DNA from: Sphingomonas sp. UNC305MFCol5.2
Lineage (GTDB): Bacteria > Pseudomonadota > Alphaproteobacteria > Sphingomonadales > Sphingomonadaceae
Reading direction: 5' to 3'
DNA length: 64,000 nucleotides
Assembly: GCF_000712135.1 (NCBI RefSeq)
Contig: NZ_JOOE01000004.1
Coordinates: 436,501 to 500,500, forward strand
The translations under genes and the position numbers were made by a program. This document shows positions 56,154-64,000 of the stretch, piece after piece; position 1 is the stretch's first letter; each line of letters starts with the position of its first letter. The notes below the pieces were generated by a model. It worked only from the letters and a program-made list of their open reading frames with translations. It was not told where the DNA came from and made no database searches.

Positions 56154-56277
56154 TGTTGGCGACCTCATCGGAGGGGATGGTGGCACTTAGGACTGGAAAT
56201 CACAGGCGGTAAAGGGGCGTACGGGCCCGCCGCATCCTTCACCGCTCCCTAACCATTGCGGCCTAGATGTTTCGGCC

Positions 56278-57567
56278 ATGTATCACGATCCCGCACTCGC
56301 CGCGCGCGCCAAGGCCGATCCGCGTCCGCGCTCGGCAGTGAGCGGTGCCGTCGGCCTTGTCGGGCTGGCGGGAATGACGGCCTGGGTGGTCGTCGCGCAT
56401 GTCTTCAGGCTCGACGGGCCGTTTTCGGCTCTGGTCAACGTGGCTGCCTGCGCGATGCCGATGGTGATCTGGTCCCTCGCGGTCGACAAGGTCCATCGCA
56501 ATCCCTCCACCGGCATCGACTGGAGCCTCGAGCGTCCGTGGCGCGAGACCATCGACATTTCGGTGACCAAGCTTACCGGGCTGTGGCTGACCTGGGGCGC
56601 GATCGCCGCAATCTATGTGCTGAGCCGCGTGTGGGGGGAGACGCGCTATGCGAACTATCCCTTCGCAATGTCGTGCTTCGTCGCGGTGGCGCCGGCGTTG
56701 TTCGTGCTGTCGATACCCTATGTGCTGTGGCTCGACCGGAAGCTGACCGAGCCGCGCGACGGCGCCTGGTCGCTCGGCGCCTGGGCGATGGGCGTGGAGG
56801 GCTGGGACCGCGAGGCGATCTTCAACCATCTGCGCAGTTGGGCTGTGAAGGCGTTCTTCCTCGCCTTCATGGTCGCGATCGTCCCGCCGGGCTTCGCCGA
56901 ATTCGTGTCGATCGATCCGATGGGCGTGCTGGGCGATCCGGTGGCGCTGGCAATGTACTGCGTCACCTTCATGTTCGTGATCGACGTGGCGTTCGCCACC
57001 GCGGGGTACATCCTCACTTTCCGCCCGCTCGACGCGCATATCCGCACGGCCAATCCCTATGCCGCCGGCTGGACCGCGGCGCTGATCTGCTATCCGCCCT
57101 TCCTGCTGATGGGCGAGGGAGGGCCGCTCGATTATCATCAGGGCACTGCCGACTGGTCGTACTGGCTGGGCAACTATCCGTGGCTGTTGCCGGTGCTCGG
57201 TGCGGTGCTGGTGGTCCTGACCGCGATCTATGCCTGGGCGACGATCGCCTTCGGGATCCGCTTCTCGAACCTCACGCATCGCGGCGTCCTCACCCACGGC
57301 CCCTATGCCTGGACGCGGCATCCGGCTTATCTCTCGAAGAACCTGTTCTGGTGGCTATCGACCATGCCGTTCCTCGCCACCACCAACTGGCACGACGCGG
57401 TCCGCAATGCCGCGGTGATGGCCTGCGTCAGCGGCGTCTATTACTGGCGCGCACGGACCGAGGAGCGCCACCTCGGCAGCGATCCCGCCTATCAGGAATA
57501 TTCGGCGTGGATGGCGCGCAACGCGCCGGTGCCGCGCCTGTTCGACCGGATCATCGGCCGGCGTTGA
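56278..57567 (+). CDS. Isoprenylcysteine methyltransferase-like membrane protein
   Basis: A 429-residue inner-membrane protein with about ten helices. The C-terminal part matches the ICMT/PEMT family: FSNLTHRGVLTHGPYAWTRHPAYLSKNLFWWLS, the RHP motif, and RARTEERHLGSDPAYQEYSAW, where the EE-H-L segment binds S-adenosylmethionine. The long N-terminal membrane region is less usual. Probably methylates a membrane lipid or modified Cys; substrate unknown. Confidence 0.85.
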   Translation: MYHDPALAARAKADPRPRSAVSGAVGLVGLAGMTAWVVVAHVFRLDGPFSALVNVAACAMPMVIWSLAVDKVHRNPSTGIDWSLERPWRETIDISVTKLTGLWLTWGAIAAIYVLSRVWGETRYANYPFAMSCFVAVAPALFVLSIPYVLWLDRKLTEPRDGAWSLGAWAMGVEGWDREAIFNHLRSWAVKAFFLAFMVAIVPPGFAEFVSIDPMGVLGDPVALAMYCVTFMFVIDVAFATAGYILTFRPLDAHIRTANPYAAGWTAALICYPPFLLMGEGGPLDYHQGTADWSYWLGNYPWLLPVLGAVLVVLTAIYAWATIAFGIRFSNLTHRGVLTHGPYAWTRHPAYLSKNLFWWLSTMPFLATTNWHDAVRNAAVMACVSGVYYWRARTEERHLGSDPAYQEYSAWMARNAPVPRLFDRIIGRR

Positions 57568-57670
57568 ACGCTGCGAATAGTCGTCAACTTGTCGCGCGGG
57601 ACTAGCCTTCGTGTCATTTCGCACATATGCGAAGTCTTGGGCATTTGATCACGAGTATAGGGGGAATCCG

Positions 57671-58621
57671 ATGAAAGCGTTGTTGTTCGCGGTTTCAGTG
57701 GCAACCGCGGCTCTGGCAGTGACGCCGGCCGCCGCGCAGGGCGCCCGCGCGTCCAAGGGACAGAAGATGCAGGAAGCGGCCGTGTCCGACGTGCCGCGTT
57801 GCACGCGTAAGCTGGGCACCGTCGCGATCATGGACGGCGACGATCCCAGCTATTGGACGCAGAATCAGCTGGCGCCGCCGCAGAAGCTGCTGCGCGTGCT
57901 CGTCCAGCGTTCGGGCTGCTTCAACATCGTCGATCGCGGCACCGGCCTCAATGCCGCGACGCGTGAGCGCAACATCGGCGCGGGCCTCGGCATGCAGCGC
58001 GGCTCCAATGTCGGCCAGGGCCAGATCAAGGCGGCCGATTATGTGCTCGTCGCCGAGATTCAGAGCGCGAACAGCAACGTCAGCGGCAGCGGCGCTGCCG
58101 CCGGCATCGGCGGGCTGGTCGGCGGGCGCGTCGGCGGCCTGCTCGGCGGCATCAAGAGCAAGAAGATGGAAGCCAACACCCAGCTTTCGCTGACCAACGT
58201 TCGCACGACCGAGACGGTCGCCGTCGAAGAGGGCTATGCCGCCAAGAACAATCTGTCGTTCGGCGGCGGCGGCTTCCTCGCGATCGGCGGTGCCGTCGGC
58301 GGCGGCTATGACAACACCGATATCGGCCGCATCGTCACGCTCTCGTTCATCCAAGCGTATAGCCGGATGGTCACGGGTCTCGGCCTCGTGCGCGACGGCG
58401 ACGAAGGCACGGCCGGCGCGACGCCGACCAAGACCTTTACCGCGCAGGCACCCGTCGCGCTGCGCGCATCCGCCTCGGCTTCCGCCCGGGTCCTCCGGAC
58501 GCTGCCTGCCGGCGCCATTGTCTATCCTACCGGCAACAAGAACGGCCTGTGGTGGGAAGTCGCCGACGAGAACGACAATGTCGGCTGGGTGCTCAACACC
58601 AAGCTGGCGCCGTCCAACTGA
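57671..58621 (+). CDS. CsgG-like exported protein with SH3 domain
   Basis: A 316-residue exported protein: signal peptide (MKALLFAVSVATAALAVTPAAAQ), a CsgG-type alpha/beta domain (LLRVLVQRSGCFNIVDRGTGLNAATRERN, ADYVLVAEIQSANSNVSG and later IGRIVTLSFIQAYSRMVTGL), a Gly-rich middle (GIGGLVGGRVGGLLGGI), and a C-terminal SH3-like segment (APVALRASASASARVLRTLPAGAIVYPTG...WWEVADENDNVGWVLN). CsgG proteins form outer-membrane pores, but this one lacks a clear lipobox; the SH3 domain suggests a peptidoglycan or envelope link. Confidence 0.84.
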   Translation: MKALLFAVSVATAALAVTPAAAQGARASKGQKMQEAAVSDVPRCTRKLGTVAIMDGDDPSYWTQNQLAPPQKLLRVLVQRSGCFNIVDRGTGLNAATRERNIGAGLGMQRGSNVGQGQIKAADYVLVAEIQSANSNVSGSGAAAGIGGLVGGRVGGLLGGIKSKKMEANTQLSLTNVRTTETVAVEEGYAAKNNLSFGGGGFLAIGGAVGGGYDNTDIGRIVTLSFIQAYSRMVTGLGLVRDGDEGTAGATPTKTFTAQAPVALRASASASARVLRTLPAGAIVYPTGNKNGLWWEVADENDNVGWVLNTKLAPSN

Positions 58622-58627
58622 CACGTG

Positions 58628-58661
58628 GAATTCCTCCCTCGCGCAGGCGGGGGAGGAATTC
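58628..58661. terminator. Hairpin between convergent CsgG-like gene and gshA
   Basis: GAATTCCTCCC and GGGAGGAATTC are perfect reverse complements around a 12-base loop, 6 bases after the CsgG-like stop and 13 bases before the end of gshA. Confidence 0.68.
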
Positions 58662-58673
58662 GAGCGGGACGCT

Positions 58674-60047
58674 CTAGAATTTCGCCTCTTCGTAGACCCG
58701 GGCGATATCGCCGCCCCAATCGCCGTTGAACCGATCGAGCAGCACCTGCGCGGGCACCTTGCCGGTGCGAACGATCTCGCGGAGCGGATCGAGGAAGCCG
58801 CTCTCGTTGTCGCCCGAGGCGTTGATCCGGGCGCGGGCATTGAGCCCCGCCGCGGCGATGTCGAGCACTTCGCCGGCGATGTCGCGCAGCATACCGCCGC
58901 CGGGGATCGGCGCGTCGAGCGCGAGCTTCGGCACCGCGTTACGGAGCGCCTCGCGCTCCTCCATCGACCAGCCCTTGACCAGCTCCCACGCCGCATCGAG
59001 CGCGGCATCGTCGTAGAGCAATCCGACCCAGAACGCCGGCAGCGCGCAGATCCGCCCCCAGCGCCCGCCATCGGCGCCGCGCATCTCGAGGAACTGCTTC
59101 ATCCGCACTTCGGGGAAGGCAGTCGAAAGGTGATCCGCCCAGTCGTCGATCGTCGGCTTGTGGCCGGGATAAGCGGGCAATTCGCCCTTCAGGAAATCGC
59201 GGAAGCTCTGCCCGGCGGCGTCGATATATTCGCCGTCGCGATAGACGAAGTACATCGGCACATCGAGCGCGTAGTCGGTGTAGCGCTCGTATCCGAAGCC
59301 TTCCTCGAACACGAAGGGCAGCATGCCGGTGCGCGCCGGATCGGTGTCCGACCAGATATGGCTGCGGAAGCTGAGGAAGCCGTTGGGCTTGCCTTCGGTG
59401 AAGGGCGAGTTGGCGAAGAGCGCCGTCGCGAGCGGCTGGAGCGCGAGCCCGACGCGGAACTTCTTCGCCATGTCGGCTTCGGAGGCATAGTCCAGATTGA
59501 CCTGGATCGTGCAAGTGCGCAGCATCATGTCGAGCCCGAGGCTGCCGACGCGCGGCATGTGGCTGAGCATGATCTTGTAGCGGCCCTTGGGCATGATCGG
59601 CAGCTCGGCGCGCGTCTTGTCGTGCCACATGCCGAGGCCGAGGAAACCGATGCCGAGCCGATCGCCTACGGCCTTGACCTGCTTGAGGTGCCGGCCTGCC
59701 TCGGCACAGGTCTCGTGGAGATTGTCGAGCGGCGCACCCGACAGCTCGAACTGACCCGCAGGCTCGAGGCTGACGGTGCCGTCCGGGCCGGCTAGCGCGA
59801 TCACCTTGCCGCGCTCTTCGACTGGTTTCCAGCCGAACTCGGTCAGCGCCATCAGCAGGTCGCGGATGCCGCCGGGCTCGTCATAGCTCGGGGCGTGATG
59901 GTCCCTGGTCGAGTAGACGAATTTCTCGTGCTCGGTGCCGATCCGCCAGCGATCCTTGGGTTTCTCGCCACGGGCGAAATATTCCACCAGCTGAGCACGG
60001 TCCTCGACGACCGCTGCGTTGCTGTTCGAAACGGTCTTCGTGCTCAT
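58674..60047 (-). CDS. gshA: Glutamate--cysteine ligase, plant/alphaproteobacterial type
   Basis: First step of glutathione synthesis: ATP-dependent joining of glutamate and cysteine; 457 residues. This class is recognised by WRIGTEHEKFVYSTRDHHAPSY, VSLEPAGQFELSGAPLDNLHETC, LGLGMWHDKTRAELPIMPKGRY, RTCTIQVNLDYASEADM and the C-terminal KFVYSTRD-type metal sites near PFVFEEGFGYERYTDYALDVPMYF. It is unrelated to the E. coli enzyme. Convergent with the CsgG-like gene; 58 bases from rsmE start region upstream. Confidence 0.97.
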   Translation of the reverse strand: MSTKTVSNSNAAVVEDRAQLVEYFARGEKPKDRWRIGTEHEKFVYSTRDHHAPSYDEPGGIRDLLMALTEFGWKPVEERGKVIALAGPDGTVSLEPAGQFELSGAPLDNLHETCAEAGRHLKQVKAVGDRLGIGFLGLGMWHDKTRAELPIMPKGRYKIMLSHMPRVGSLGLDMMLRTCTIQVNLDYASEADMAKKFRVGLALQPLATALFANSPFTEGKPNGFLSFRSHIWSDTDPARTGMLPFVFEEGFGYERYTDYALDVPMYFVYRDGEYIDAAGQSFRDFLKGELPAYPGHKPTIDDWADHLSTAFPEVRMKQFLEMRGADGGRWGRICALPAFWVGLLYDDAALDAAWELVKGWSMEEREALRNAVPKLALDAPIPGGGMLRDIAGEVLDIAAAGLNARARINASGDNESGFLDPLREIVRTGKVPAQVLLDRFNGDWGGDIARVYEEAKF

Positions 60048-60105
60048 CCGCGGGCCTTTACTCGGGTGCGATGACCCGCGCCAGTGGCAATTTCATACCG
60101 TTCGG

Positions 60106-60846
60106 TCACCAATCCCCGGCCGCGCCCATCCAAAGACTTATGGCTGCAGCCGCGGCGGTTTCGGCGCGCAGGATGCGTGGGCCGAGCGCGATTCCAACGG
60201 CCTGGGGGTGCGCGCGGATCGTGTCGCGTTCCTCGGCATCGAAGCCGCCTTCGGGACCGATCAGGATCGCGCCGGGGCCGGGATTGGCGCGCATCGCCTC
60301 CAGCGCAGGCGCGCCGCCGGTCTCATCGGCGAAGAACAATGTGCGATCCGTCGGCCAGTCGCGCAGCATCGCGGGCAGCTTGACCGGCTCGACCAGCTCG
60401 GGGAGCGCGGTGCGGCCGCATTGCTCGGCGGCCTCGATCATGTGGCTGCGCAGCCGATCCAGATTGAGCTTGTCGACCACCGCGCGGCGCGTGAGCACCG
60501 GCGCCACGCGTGCGACCCCCAACTCGCAGGCCTTTTCGACGACCCAGTCGATCCGTCCTTTCTTGATCGGCGCGGCGCACAGCCAGAGATCGGGCACCCC
60601 CTCGCGCTCGCGCAGCTTGCCGCTCACGTCGAGCAGGAGGTCGCGCTTGCCCACTGCCTGCGCGACGCCGAGCCATTCGCCGGTGCGATCGTCGAACAAT
60701 TTGACCGGATCGCCGGTCTTCATCCGCATCACCTGGATCAGATAATGCGCGGGCGGTCCCTCGATGCGGAGCGGCCCCAGCGCGAGCTCGGTCTCGACGA
60801 ACAGGCGCGGCGTGGATTGCGGCGGCCAGGCGGGCGTTGCGGGCAT
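60106..60846 (-). CDS. rsmE: 16S rRNA m3U1498 methyltransferase
   Basis: SPOUT-family enzyme using S-adenosylmethionine to methylate U1498 of 16S rRNA; 246 residues. N-terminal PUA-like domain (RLFVETELALGPLRIEGPPAHYLIQVMRMKTGDPVKLFDDRTGEWLG), then the knot domain with KKGRIDWVVEKACELGVARVAPVLTRRAV, EAAEQCGRTALPELVEPV and AILIGPEGGFDAEERDTIRA. ATG at 60846 is the family start. Upstream is the repeat at 60897. Confidence 0.96.
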   Translation of the reverse strand: MPATPAWPPQSTPRLFVETELALGPLRIEGPPAHYLIQVMRMKTGDPVKLFDDRTGEWLGVAQAVGKRDLLLDVSGKLREREGVPDLWLCAAPIKKGRIDWVVEKACELGVARVAPVLTRRAVVDKLNLDRLRSHMIEAAEQCGRTALPELVEPVKLPAMLRDWPTDRTLFFADETGGAPALEAMRANPGPGAILIGPEGGFDAEERDTIRAHPQAVGIALGPRILRAETAAAAAISLWMGAAGDW

Positions 60847-60896
60847 GGATGCTCCCTAACCCGGGCCGCTTCCTCCGTCACCCCAGCGGCGCCCTT

Positions 60897-61048
60897 GGAA
60901 GTTCCCCTCCCTGCAGGGAGGGGCGAGGGGTGGGTAAGAAAAGGGCGGGCTCGATGCCCGGCTTTTTCTTTTTTTTCCGCGCATCTCGATGGGCTCGCTT
61001 CGTTCGCACCCACCCCCAACCCCTCCCTTTTCAGGGAGGGGAGTTTCC
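60897..61048. repeat. Composite inverted-repeat element, copy 2
   Basis: The first part of the 386-base gap before ubiA holds a copy of the element at 2505-2645, in opposite orientation. Outer arms ggaagttcccctccctgcag and ctcccttttcagggagggga (ending near agtttcc), a hairpin with gggcgggctcgatgcccg next to a T-rich run, and gatgggctcgcttcgttcgc. The rest of the gap (61049-61232) contains no gene that I can support; it should hold the ubiA promoter. Confidence 0.8.
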
Positions 61049-61232
61049 CAGAGCGCCGCCGGTTAGTTCCTGTCGCCCACCGTCGCGGGGCGGTCGGCCG
61101 CCAAATGCATGTATGCACCGCCCTCTCGCGATTGAGCATGCGAGAGTCCTGCGCGCATTTTGTCGCTGCAATATGCAGGATTGTCGCAATCGCCCGCTTG
61201 ATCTTTGTCCGGCCAGCGCGAAGGACTGCGCC

Positions 61233-62147
61233 ATGGCCGCCGCACCCGAGATCGTCCCCGACACCGAGCATCGCGGGCTGGTCGGGATGCTTCCCGCCAC
61301 CGTGCGCTCCTACGCCCTGCTCGCCCGGTTCGATCGGCCGATCGGCTGGTGGCTGCTGTTCTGGCCCGGCGCTTGGGCAGTCGCGCTGTCGGGAAATGCA
61401 CTCGCCCGCTGGGATCTGATCCTGTGGTTCCTGCTCGGCAGCATCGCGATGCGCGGTGCGGGCTGCGTCTACAACGACATCGTCGACCGCGATCTCGACC
61501 GGCAGGTCGCGCGTACCGCCAGCCGTCCGCTCGCCAGCGGCGCGGTATCGCTCAAGGCGGCGTGGGCTTGGCTGGTGTCGCTTTGCCTGATCGGACTGGT
61601 AGTGCTGATCCAGCTGACTCCGCTCACCGCGGGAGTCGCGCTTGGCAGCCTCATTCTGGTCGCCGCCTATCCCTTCATGAAGCGAGTCACCTGGTGGCCG
61701 CAGGCATGGCTCGGGCTGGTATTCTCCTGGGCGGCTCTGGTCGGCTGGGCCGAGGCACCCGATTGGGGCTGGCTGCCGGGGCTCCTGCTCTACGCCGGCT
61801 GCATCTTCTGGGTGATCGGCTACGATACGATCTATGCATTGCAGGATGTCGAGGACGATGCGCTGGTCGGAGTGCGGTCCTCGGCACGGCGGCTCGGCAG
61901 CCACGTCCGGGGCGGTGTCGCGGGCTTCTATGCGCTGGCGCTGGCATTGTGGGGCGCCGCCTTCTGGCAGCTTCGCCCCGATCCGCTCGCGCTCGCGGCG
62001 CTGCTGCCGATGGCGCTGCATCTCGGCTGGCAGGTGGCGACTTTGGTCCCGGCCGACGGCGCCAATGCTCTTCATCGCTTCCGTTCGAACCGCAATGCCG
62101 GCCTGCTGATGTTCGCCGCCTGCTTCGTGGTCGGGCAGACTCTTTAG
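61233..62147 (+). CDS. ubiA: 4-hydroxybenzoate polyprenyltransferase
   Basis: Inner-membrane prenyltransferase of ubiquinone synthesis; attaches the polyprenyl tail to 4-hydroxybenzoate; 304 residues with about eight helices. Aspartate-rich motifs: GAGCVYNDIVDRDLDRQVARTASRPLASG (NDxxDRDxD) and VIGYDTIYALQDVEDDALVGVRSSA (YDxxYAxxDxxDD). ATG 61233 has AAGGA upstream. Confidence 0.97.
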   Translation: MAAAPEIVPDTEHRGLVGMLPATVRSYALLARFDRPIGWWLLFWPGAWAVALSGNALARWDLILWFLLGSIAMRGAGCVYNDIVDRDLDRQVARTASRPLASGAVSLKAAWAWLVSLCLIGLVVLIQLTPLTAGVALGSLILVAAYPFMKRVTWWPQAWLGLVFSWAALVGWAEAPDWGWLPGLLLYAGCIFWVIGYDTIYALQDVEDDALVGVRSSARRLGSHVRGGVAGFYALALALWGAAFWQLRPDPLALAALLPMALHLGWQVATLVPADGANALHRFRSNRNAGLLMFAACFVVGQTL

Positions 62148-62191
62148 CGTGTCTCTTTGACGTCAGCGGGCCGGCTCCCTAAGTCGCTGCG

Positions 62192-63538
62192 ATGCTGACC
62201 GAGTCCCAAGCCTGCGAGCGCGTCCATGACATCGTCGATCGGGCACGCGCCGGGGGTGCCGATGCTTCCGACGCAGTGTTCGCCGCGGATCGTTCGCTGT
62301 CGGTATCGGTGCGGATGGGCGCGCTCGAGGATGTCGAGCGTTCCGAAAGCGAGGAGCTGGGGCTGCGCGTGTTCGTCGGGCGCCGCTCGGCGAGCGTCTC
62401 GACTTCGGACCTGAGTTCCAGCTCGCTCGATGCCCTTGTCGAACGTGCGATCGCAATGGCGGGACAAGCGCCGGAAGACAAATGGGCCGGGCTCGCGCCG
62501 CAGGAGCGGCTGATGCACGGCAACCCGCCTCTGCTCGATCTCGACGATGGGGCCGACGAAGCTCCCGAAACGCTGAAGGCCCGCGCTCTGGCTGCCGAGG
62601 ATGCCGCGCGTGCGGTTCCCGGCGTGACCAACAGCGAGGGCGGCGGCGCGAGCGCAAGCCGTTCGGTGATGGCGATCGCCACCAGCCACGGCTTCACCGG
62701 CGCCTATGCGCAGACCGGCCACGGCGTGTCGGCGAGTGTGCTCGCGGGCAGCGGTGGCGCGATGGAGCGCGATCATGCCCATCACAGCGCCCGCCACGCG
62801 TCGATGCTCGAAGCACCCGAAGCGATCGGGCGGCTGGCCGGCGAGCGCGCGGTGGCACGGCTCAACCCCGCCAAGGTCTCGAGCGGTGCGATGCCGGTGG
62901 TGTTCGATCGCCGCGTCTCGGCGGGGCTCATCGGACATCTGCTCGGCGCGATCAGCGGATCGGCGATCACCCGCAAGACCAGCTTCCTGCTCGATTGTCT
63001 CGGCAAGCAGGTTTTCGCCAAGGGCGTGACGATCTGCGACGATCCGCATCGCCCGCGCGGGCTGCGCTCGCGCCCCTTCGACGGCGAGGGGCTGCCGGTG
63101 CTCCCGATCAAGCTGGTCGACCAGGGCATGCTGGAGACCTGGCTGCTCGACAGCGCCTCGGCGCGCCAGCTCGGGCTCGAGCCCACCGGCCATGCCGCGC
63201 GCGGCGGCGCCGGCGCCCCCGGTGTGGCGTCGAGCAATCTCTACATGCAGCCGGGCAACATCCCGCCCGAAACCCTGGTCGGTGAGATCGATCGCGGCAT
63301 CCTCGTCACCGAGCTGATCGGGCAGGGCGTCAACGGCGTCACCGGCGACTACAGCCGCGGCGCTGCCGGATTCCTGATCGAGAAGGGCGAGATCACCCGC
63401 GCCGTTTCCGAGATCACCATCGCGGGCAATCTCAAGGATATGTTCCTTGCGCTGACTCCCGCCAACGATCTCGAATTCCGCTACGGGATCAACGCGCCGA
63501 CGTTGCGCATCGACGGGATGACGATTGCCGGTGAGTGA
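62192..63538 (+). CDS. pmbA: Metalloprotease PmbA/TldE subunit
   Basis: A 448-residue TldD/PmbA family protein. In E. coli TldD and TldE form a complex that processes modified peptides such as microcin B17. Here: LSVSVRMGALEDVERSESEELGLRVFVGRRSASVSTSDL near the start, ATSHGFTGAYAQTGHGVSASVLAG, and the C-terminal VGEIDRGILVTELIGQGVNGVTGDYSRGAAGFLIEKGE and NLKDMFLALTPANDLEFRYGIN. TldE lacks the HExxxH of TldD, as here; a TldD partner is not in the window. The stop overlaps the next start by 8 bases. Confidence 0.93.
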   Translation: MLTESQACERVHDIVDRARAGGADASDAVFAADRSLSVSVRMGALEDVERSESEELGLRVFVGRRSASVSTSDLSSSSLDALVERAIAMAGQAPEDKWAGLAPQERLMHGNPPLLDLDDGADEAPETLKARALAAEDAARAVPGVTNSEGGGASASRSVMAIATSHGFTGAYAQTGHGVSASVLAGSGGAMERDHAHHSARHASMLEAPEAIGRLAGERAVARLNPAKVSSGAMPVVFDRRVSAGLIGHLLGAISGSAITRKTSFLLDCLGKQVFAKGVTICDDPHRPRGLRSRPFDGEGLPVLPIKLVDQGMLETWLLDSASARQLGLEPTGHAARGGAGAPGVASSNLYMQPGNIPPETLVGEIDRGILVTELIGQGVNGVTGDYSRGAAGFLIEKGEITRAVSEITIAGNLKDMFLALTPANDLEFRYGINAPTLRIDGMTIAGE

Positions 63539-64000
63539 GTCCGATCTCGCCGCCGAAGTCGCGAACATCGCCGCCGATGCGGGACGGTTCGCGATTCGAT
63601 TGTGGAACACCGATTTCCGCCGCTGGGAGAAATCGCCGGGCAATCCGGTGTGCGCCGTGGATCTCGAAGTCGACGGGATGCTGCGATACCGGTTGAGTGA
63701 ATTGCTTCCCGACGCCGGCTGGCTTTCCGAAGAGACGATCGACAACGAAGCGCGGCTCGATGCCGAGCGCATCTGGGTGGTCGATCCGATCGACGGCACG
63801 CGCGACTATCTGCGCGGCCGCAACGGATGGGCGGTGTCGATCGCATTGGTCGAGCGCGGTCGGCCGGTGATCGGCGTGCTCGACGCGCCGGCGCGGGAGG
63901 AAGTGTGGATCGCCGAAGCCGGCAAGGGCGCCTTCCGCAACGGCGAGCGCCTGCGTGTCGCCGAGCGCGACCAGCTTGCGGGCGCGCGCGTGCCGGCAGA
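63531..64000 (+). CDS. Inositol monophosphatase/CysQ-family phosphatase (3' end cut)
   Basis: The first 156 codons of a lithium-sensitive-type phosphatase. GTG start at 63531 overlaps pmbA by 8 bases. Motifs: EKSPGNPVCAVDLEVDGMLRYRL, WLSEETIDNEARL (metal Glu pair), and VVDPIDGTRDYLRGRNGWAVSIALVERGRP, the WVVDPIDGT metal and substrate motif. Probable 3'(2'),5'-bisphosphate nucleotidase (CysQ) or inositol monophosphatase. The C-terminal part with the last metal Asp is beyond the window. Confidence 0.88.
   Translation, partial: MSESDLAAEVANIAADAGRFAIRLWNTDFRRWEKSPGNPVCAVDLEVDGMLRYRLSELLPDAGWLSEETIDNEARLDAERIWVVDPIDGTRDYLRGRNGWAVSIALVERGRPVIGVLDAPAREEVWIAEAGKGAFRNGERLRVAERDQLAGARVPA

Overview
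The window is 64 kb of GC-rich, tightly packed chromosome that reads like an alphaproteobacterium of the Sphingomonadales, most likely Sphingomonas or a close relative. The signs are a TorF-type porin, a long TonB-dependent receptor with a sphingomonad-style plug, a plant-type glutamate-cysteine ligase, ruvC/ruvA/ruvB interleaved with small genes, a ybgC-tolQRAB-pal block, many small alphaproteobacterial DUF genes (DUF1244, DUF2312, DUF4337) and palindromic repeats in the gaps between genes. No ribosomal RNA operon, CRISPR array, integrase or transposase was found, so this is mainly core chromosome with a few accessory patches. The genus is an inference from gene content and style, not from a marker-gene comparison.

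Layout. 1-2.5 kb: an acetyltransferase, infC (which appears to start at an ATC codon) and a truncated GH16 glycosidase, all on the minus strand, then a TorF-like porin. 2.6-10.5 kb: thrS, a secreted GH43-type glycosidase, a peptidoglycan-recycling pair (LD-carboxypeptidase and a Mur ligase), and a small operon of a membrane protein, an XRE regulator and an alpha/beta hydrolase. 10.5-19.2 kb: a DUF2171 stress-type protein, tRNA-Ala(CGC) and a complete histidine-utilisation locus, with hutIHGU on minus diverging from hutF-hutC on plus around one HutC-type palindrome. 19.2-26.5 kb: a TonB-dependent receptor, a DUF1826-like protein with a possible iron site, an aldo/keto-reductase-like protein that has lost most of its catalytic residues, and a CPA1 antiporter. 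26.5-31.3 kb: acetyltransferase, M14 carboxypeptidase, lipoprotein, rpmJ, HAD phosphatase and pyruvate kinase. 31.3-41.2 kb: small DUF genes, yebC, the ruv genes and the Tol-Pal envelope system. 41.2-43.6 kb: an SPFH/ribbon-helix-helix operon with small membrane proteins and an AT-richer stretch with a small secreted protein. 43.8-49 kb: S1/P1 nuclease, asparaginase, and two related membrane acyltransferases flanking a LytTR regulator. 49-64 kb: ispG, an aspartic protease, a DMT transporter, an acetyltransferase, a TfoX-like protein, ppa, M61 peptidase, an isoprenylcysteine-methyltransferase-like protein, a CsgG-like protein, gshA, rsmE, ubiA, pmbA/tldE and a truncated inositol-monophosphatase/CysQ gene.

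How the genes work together. The hut genes encode the full route from histidine via urocanate, imidazolonepropionate, formiminoglutamate and formylglutamate to glutamate, with their own GntR repressor. RuvA, RuvB and RuvC form the Holliday-junction resolvasome. TolQRAB-Pal spans the envelope during division. LdcA and the neighbouring Mur ligase fit muropeptide recycling. The least explained parts are the receptor/DUF1826-like/degenerate-AKR module after hutC, the SPFH-RHH operon with tandem upstream repeats, the acyltransferase-LytTR-acyltransferase arrangement with a 153-base antisense overlap, and several families of inverted-repeat elements in intergenic gaps.
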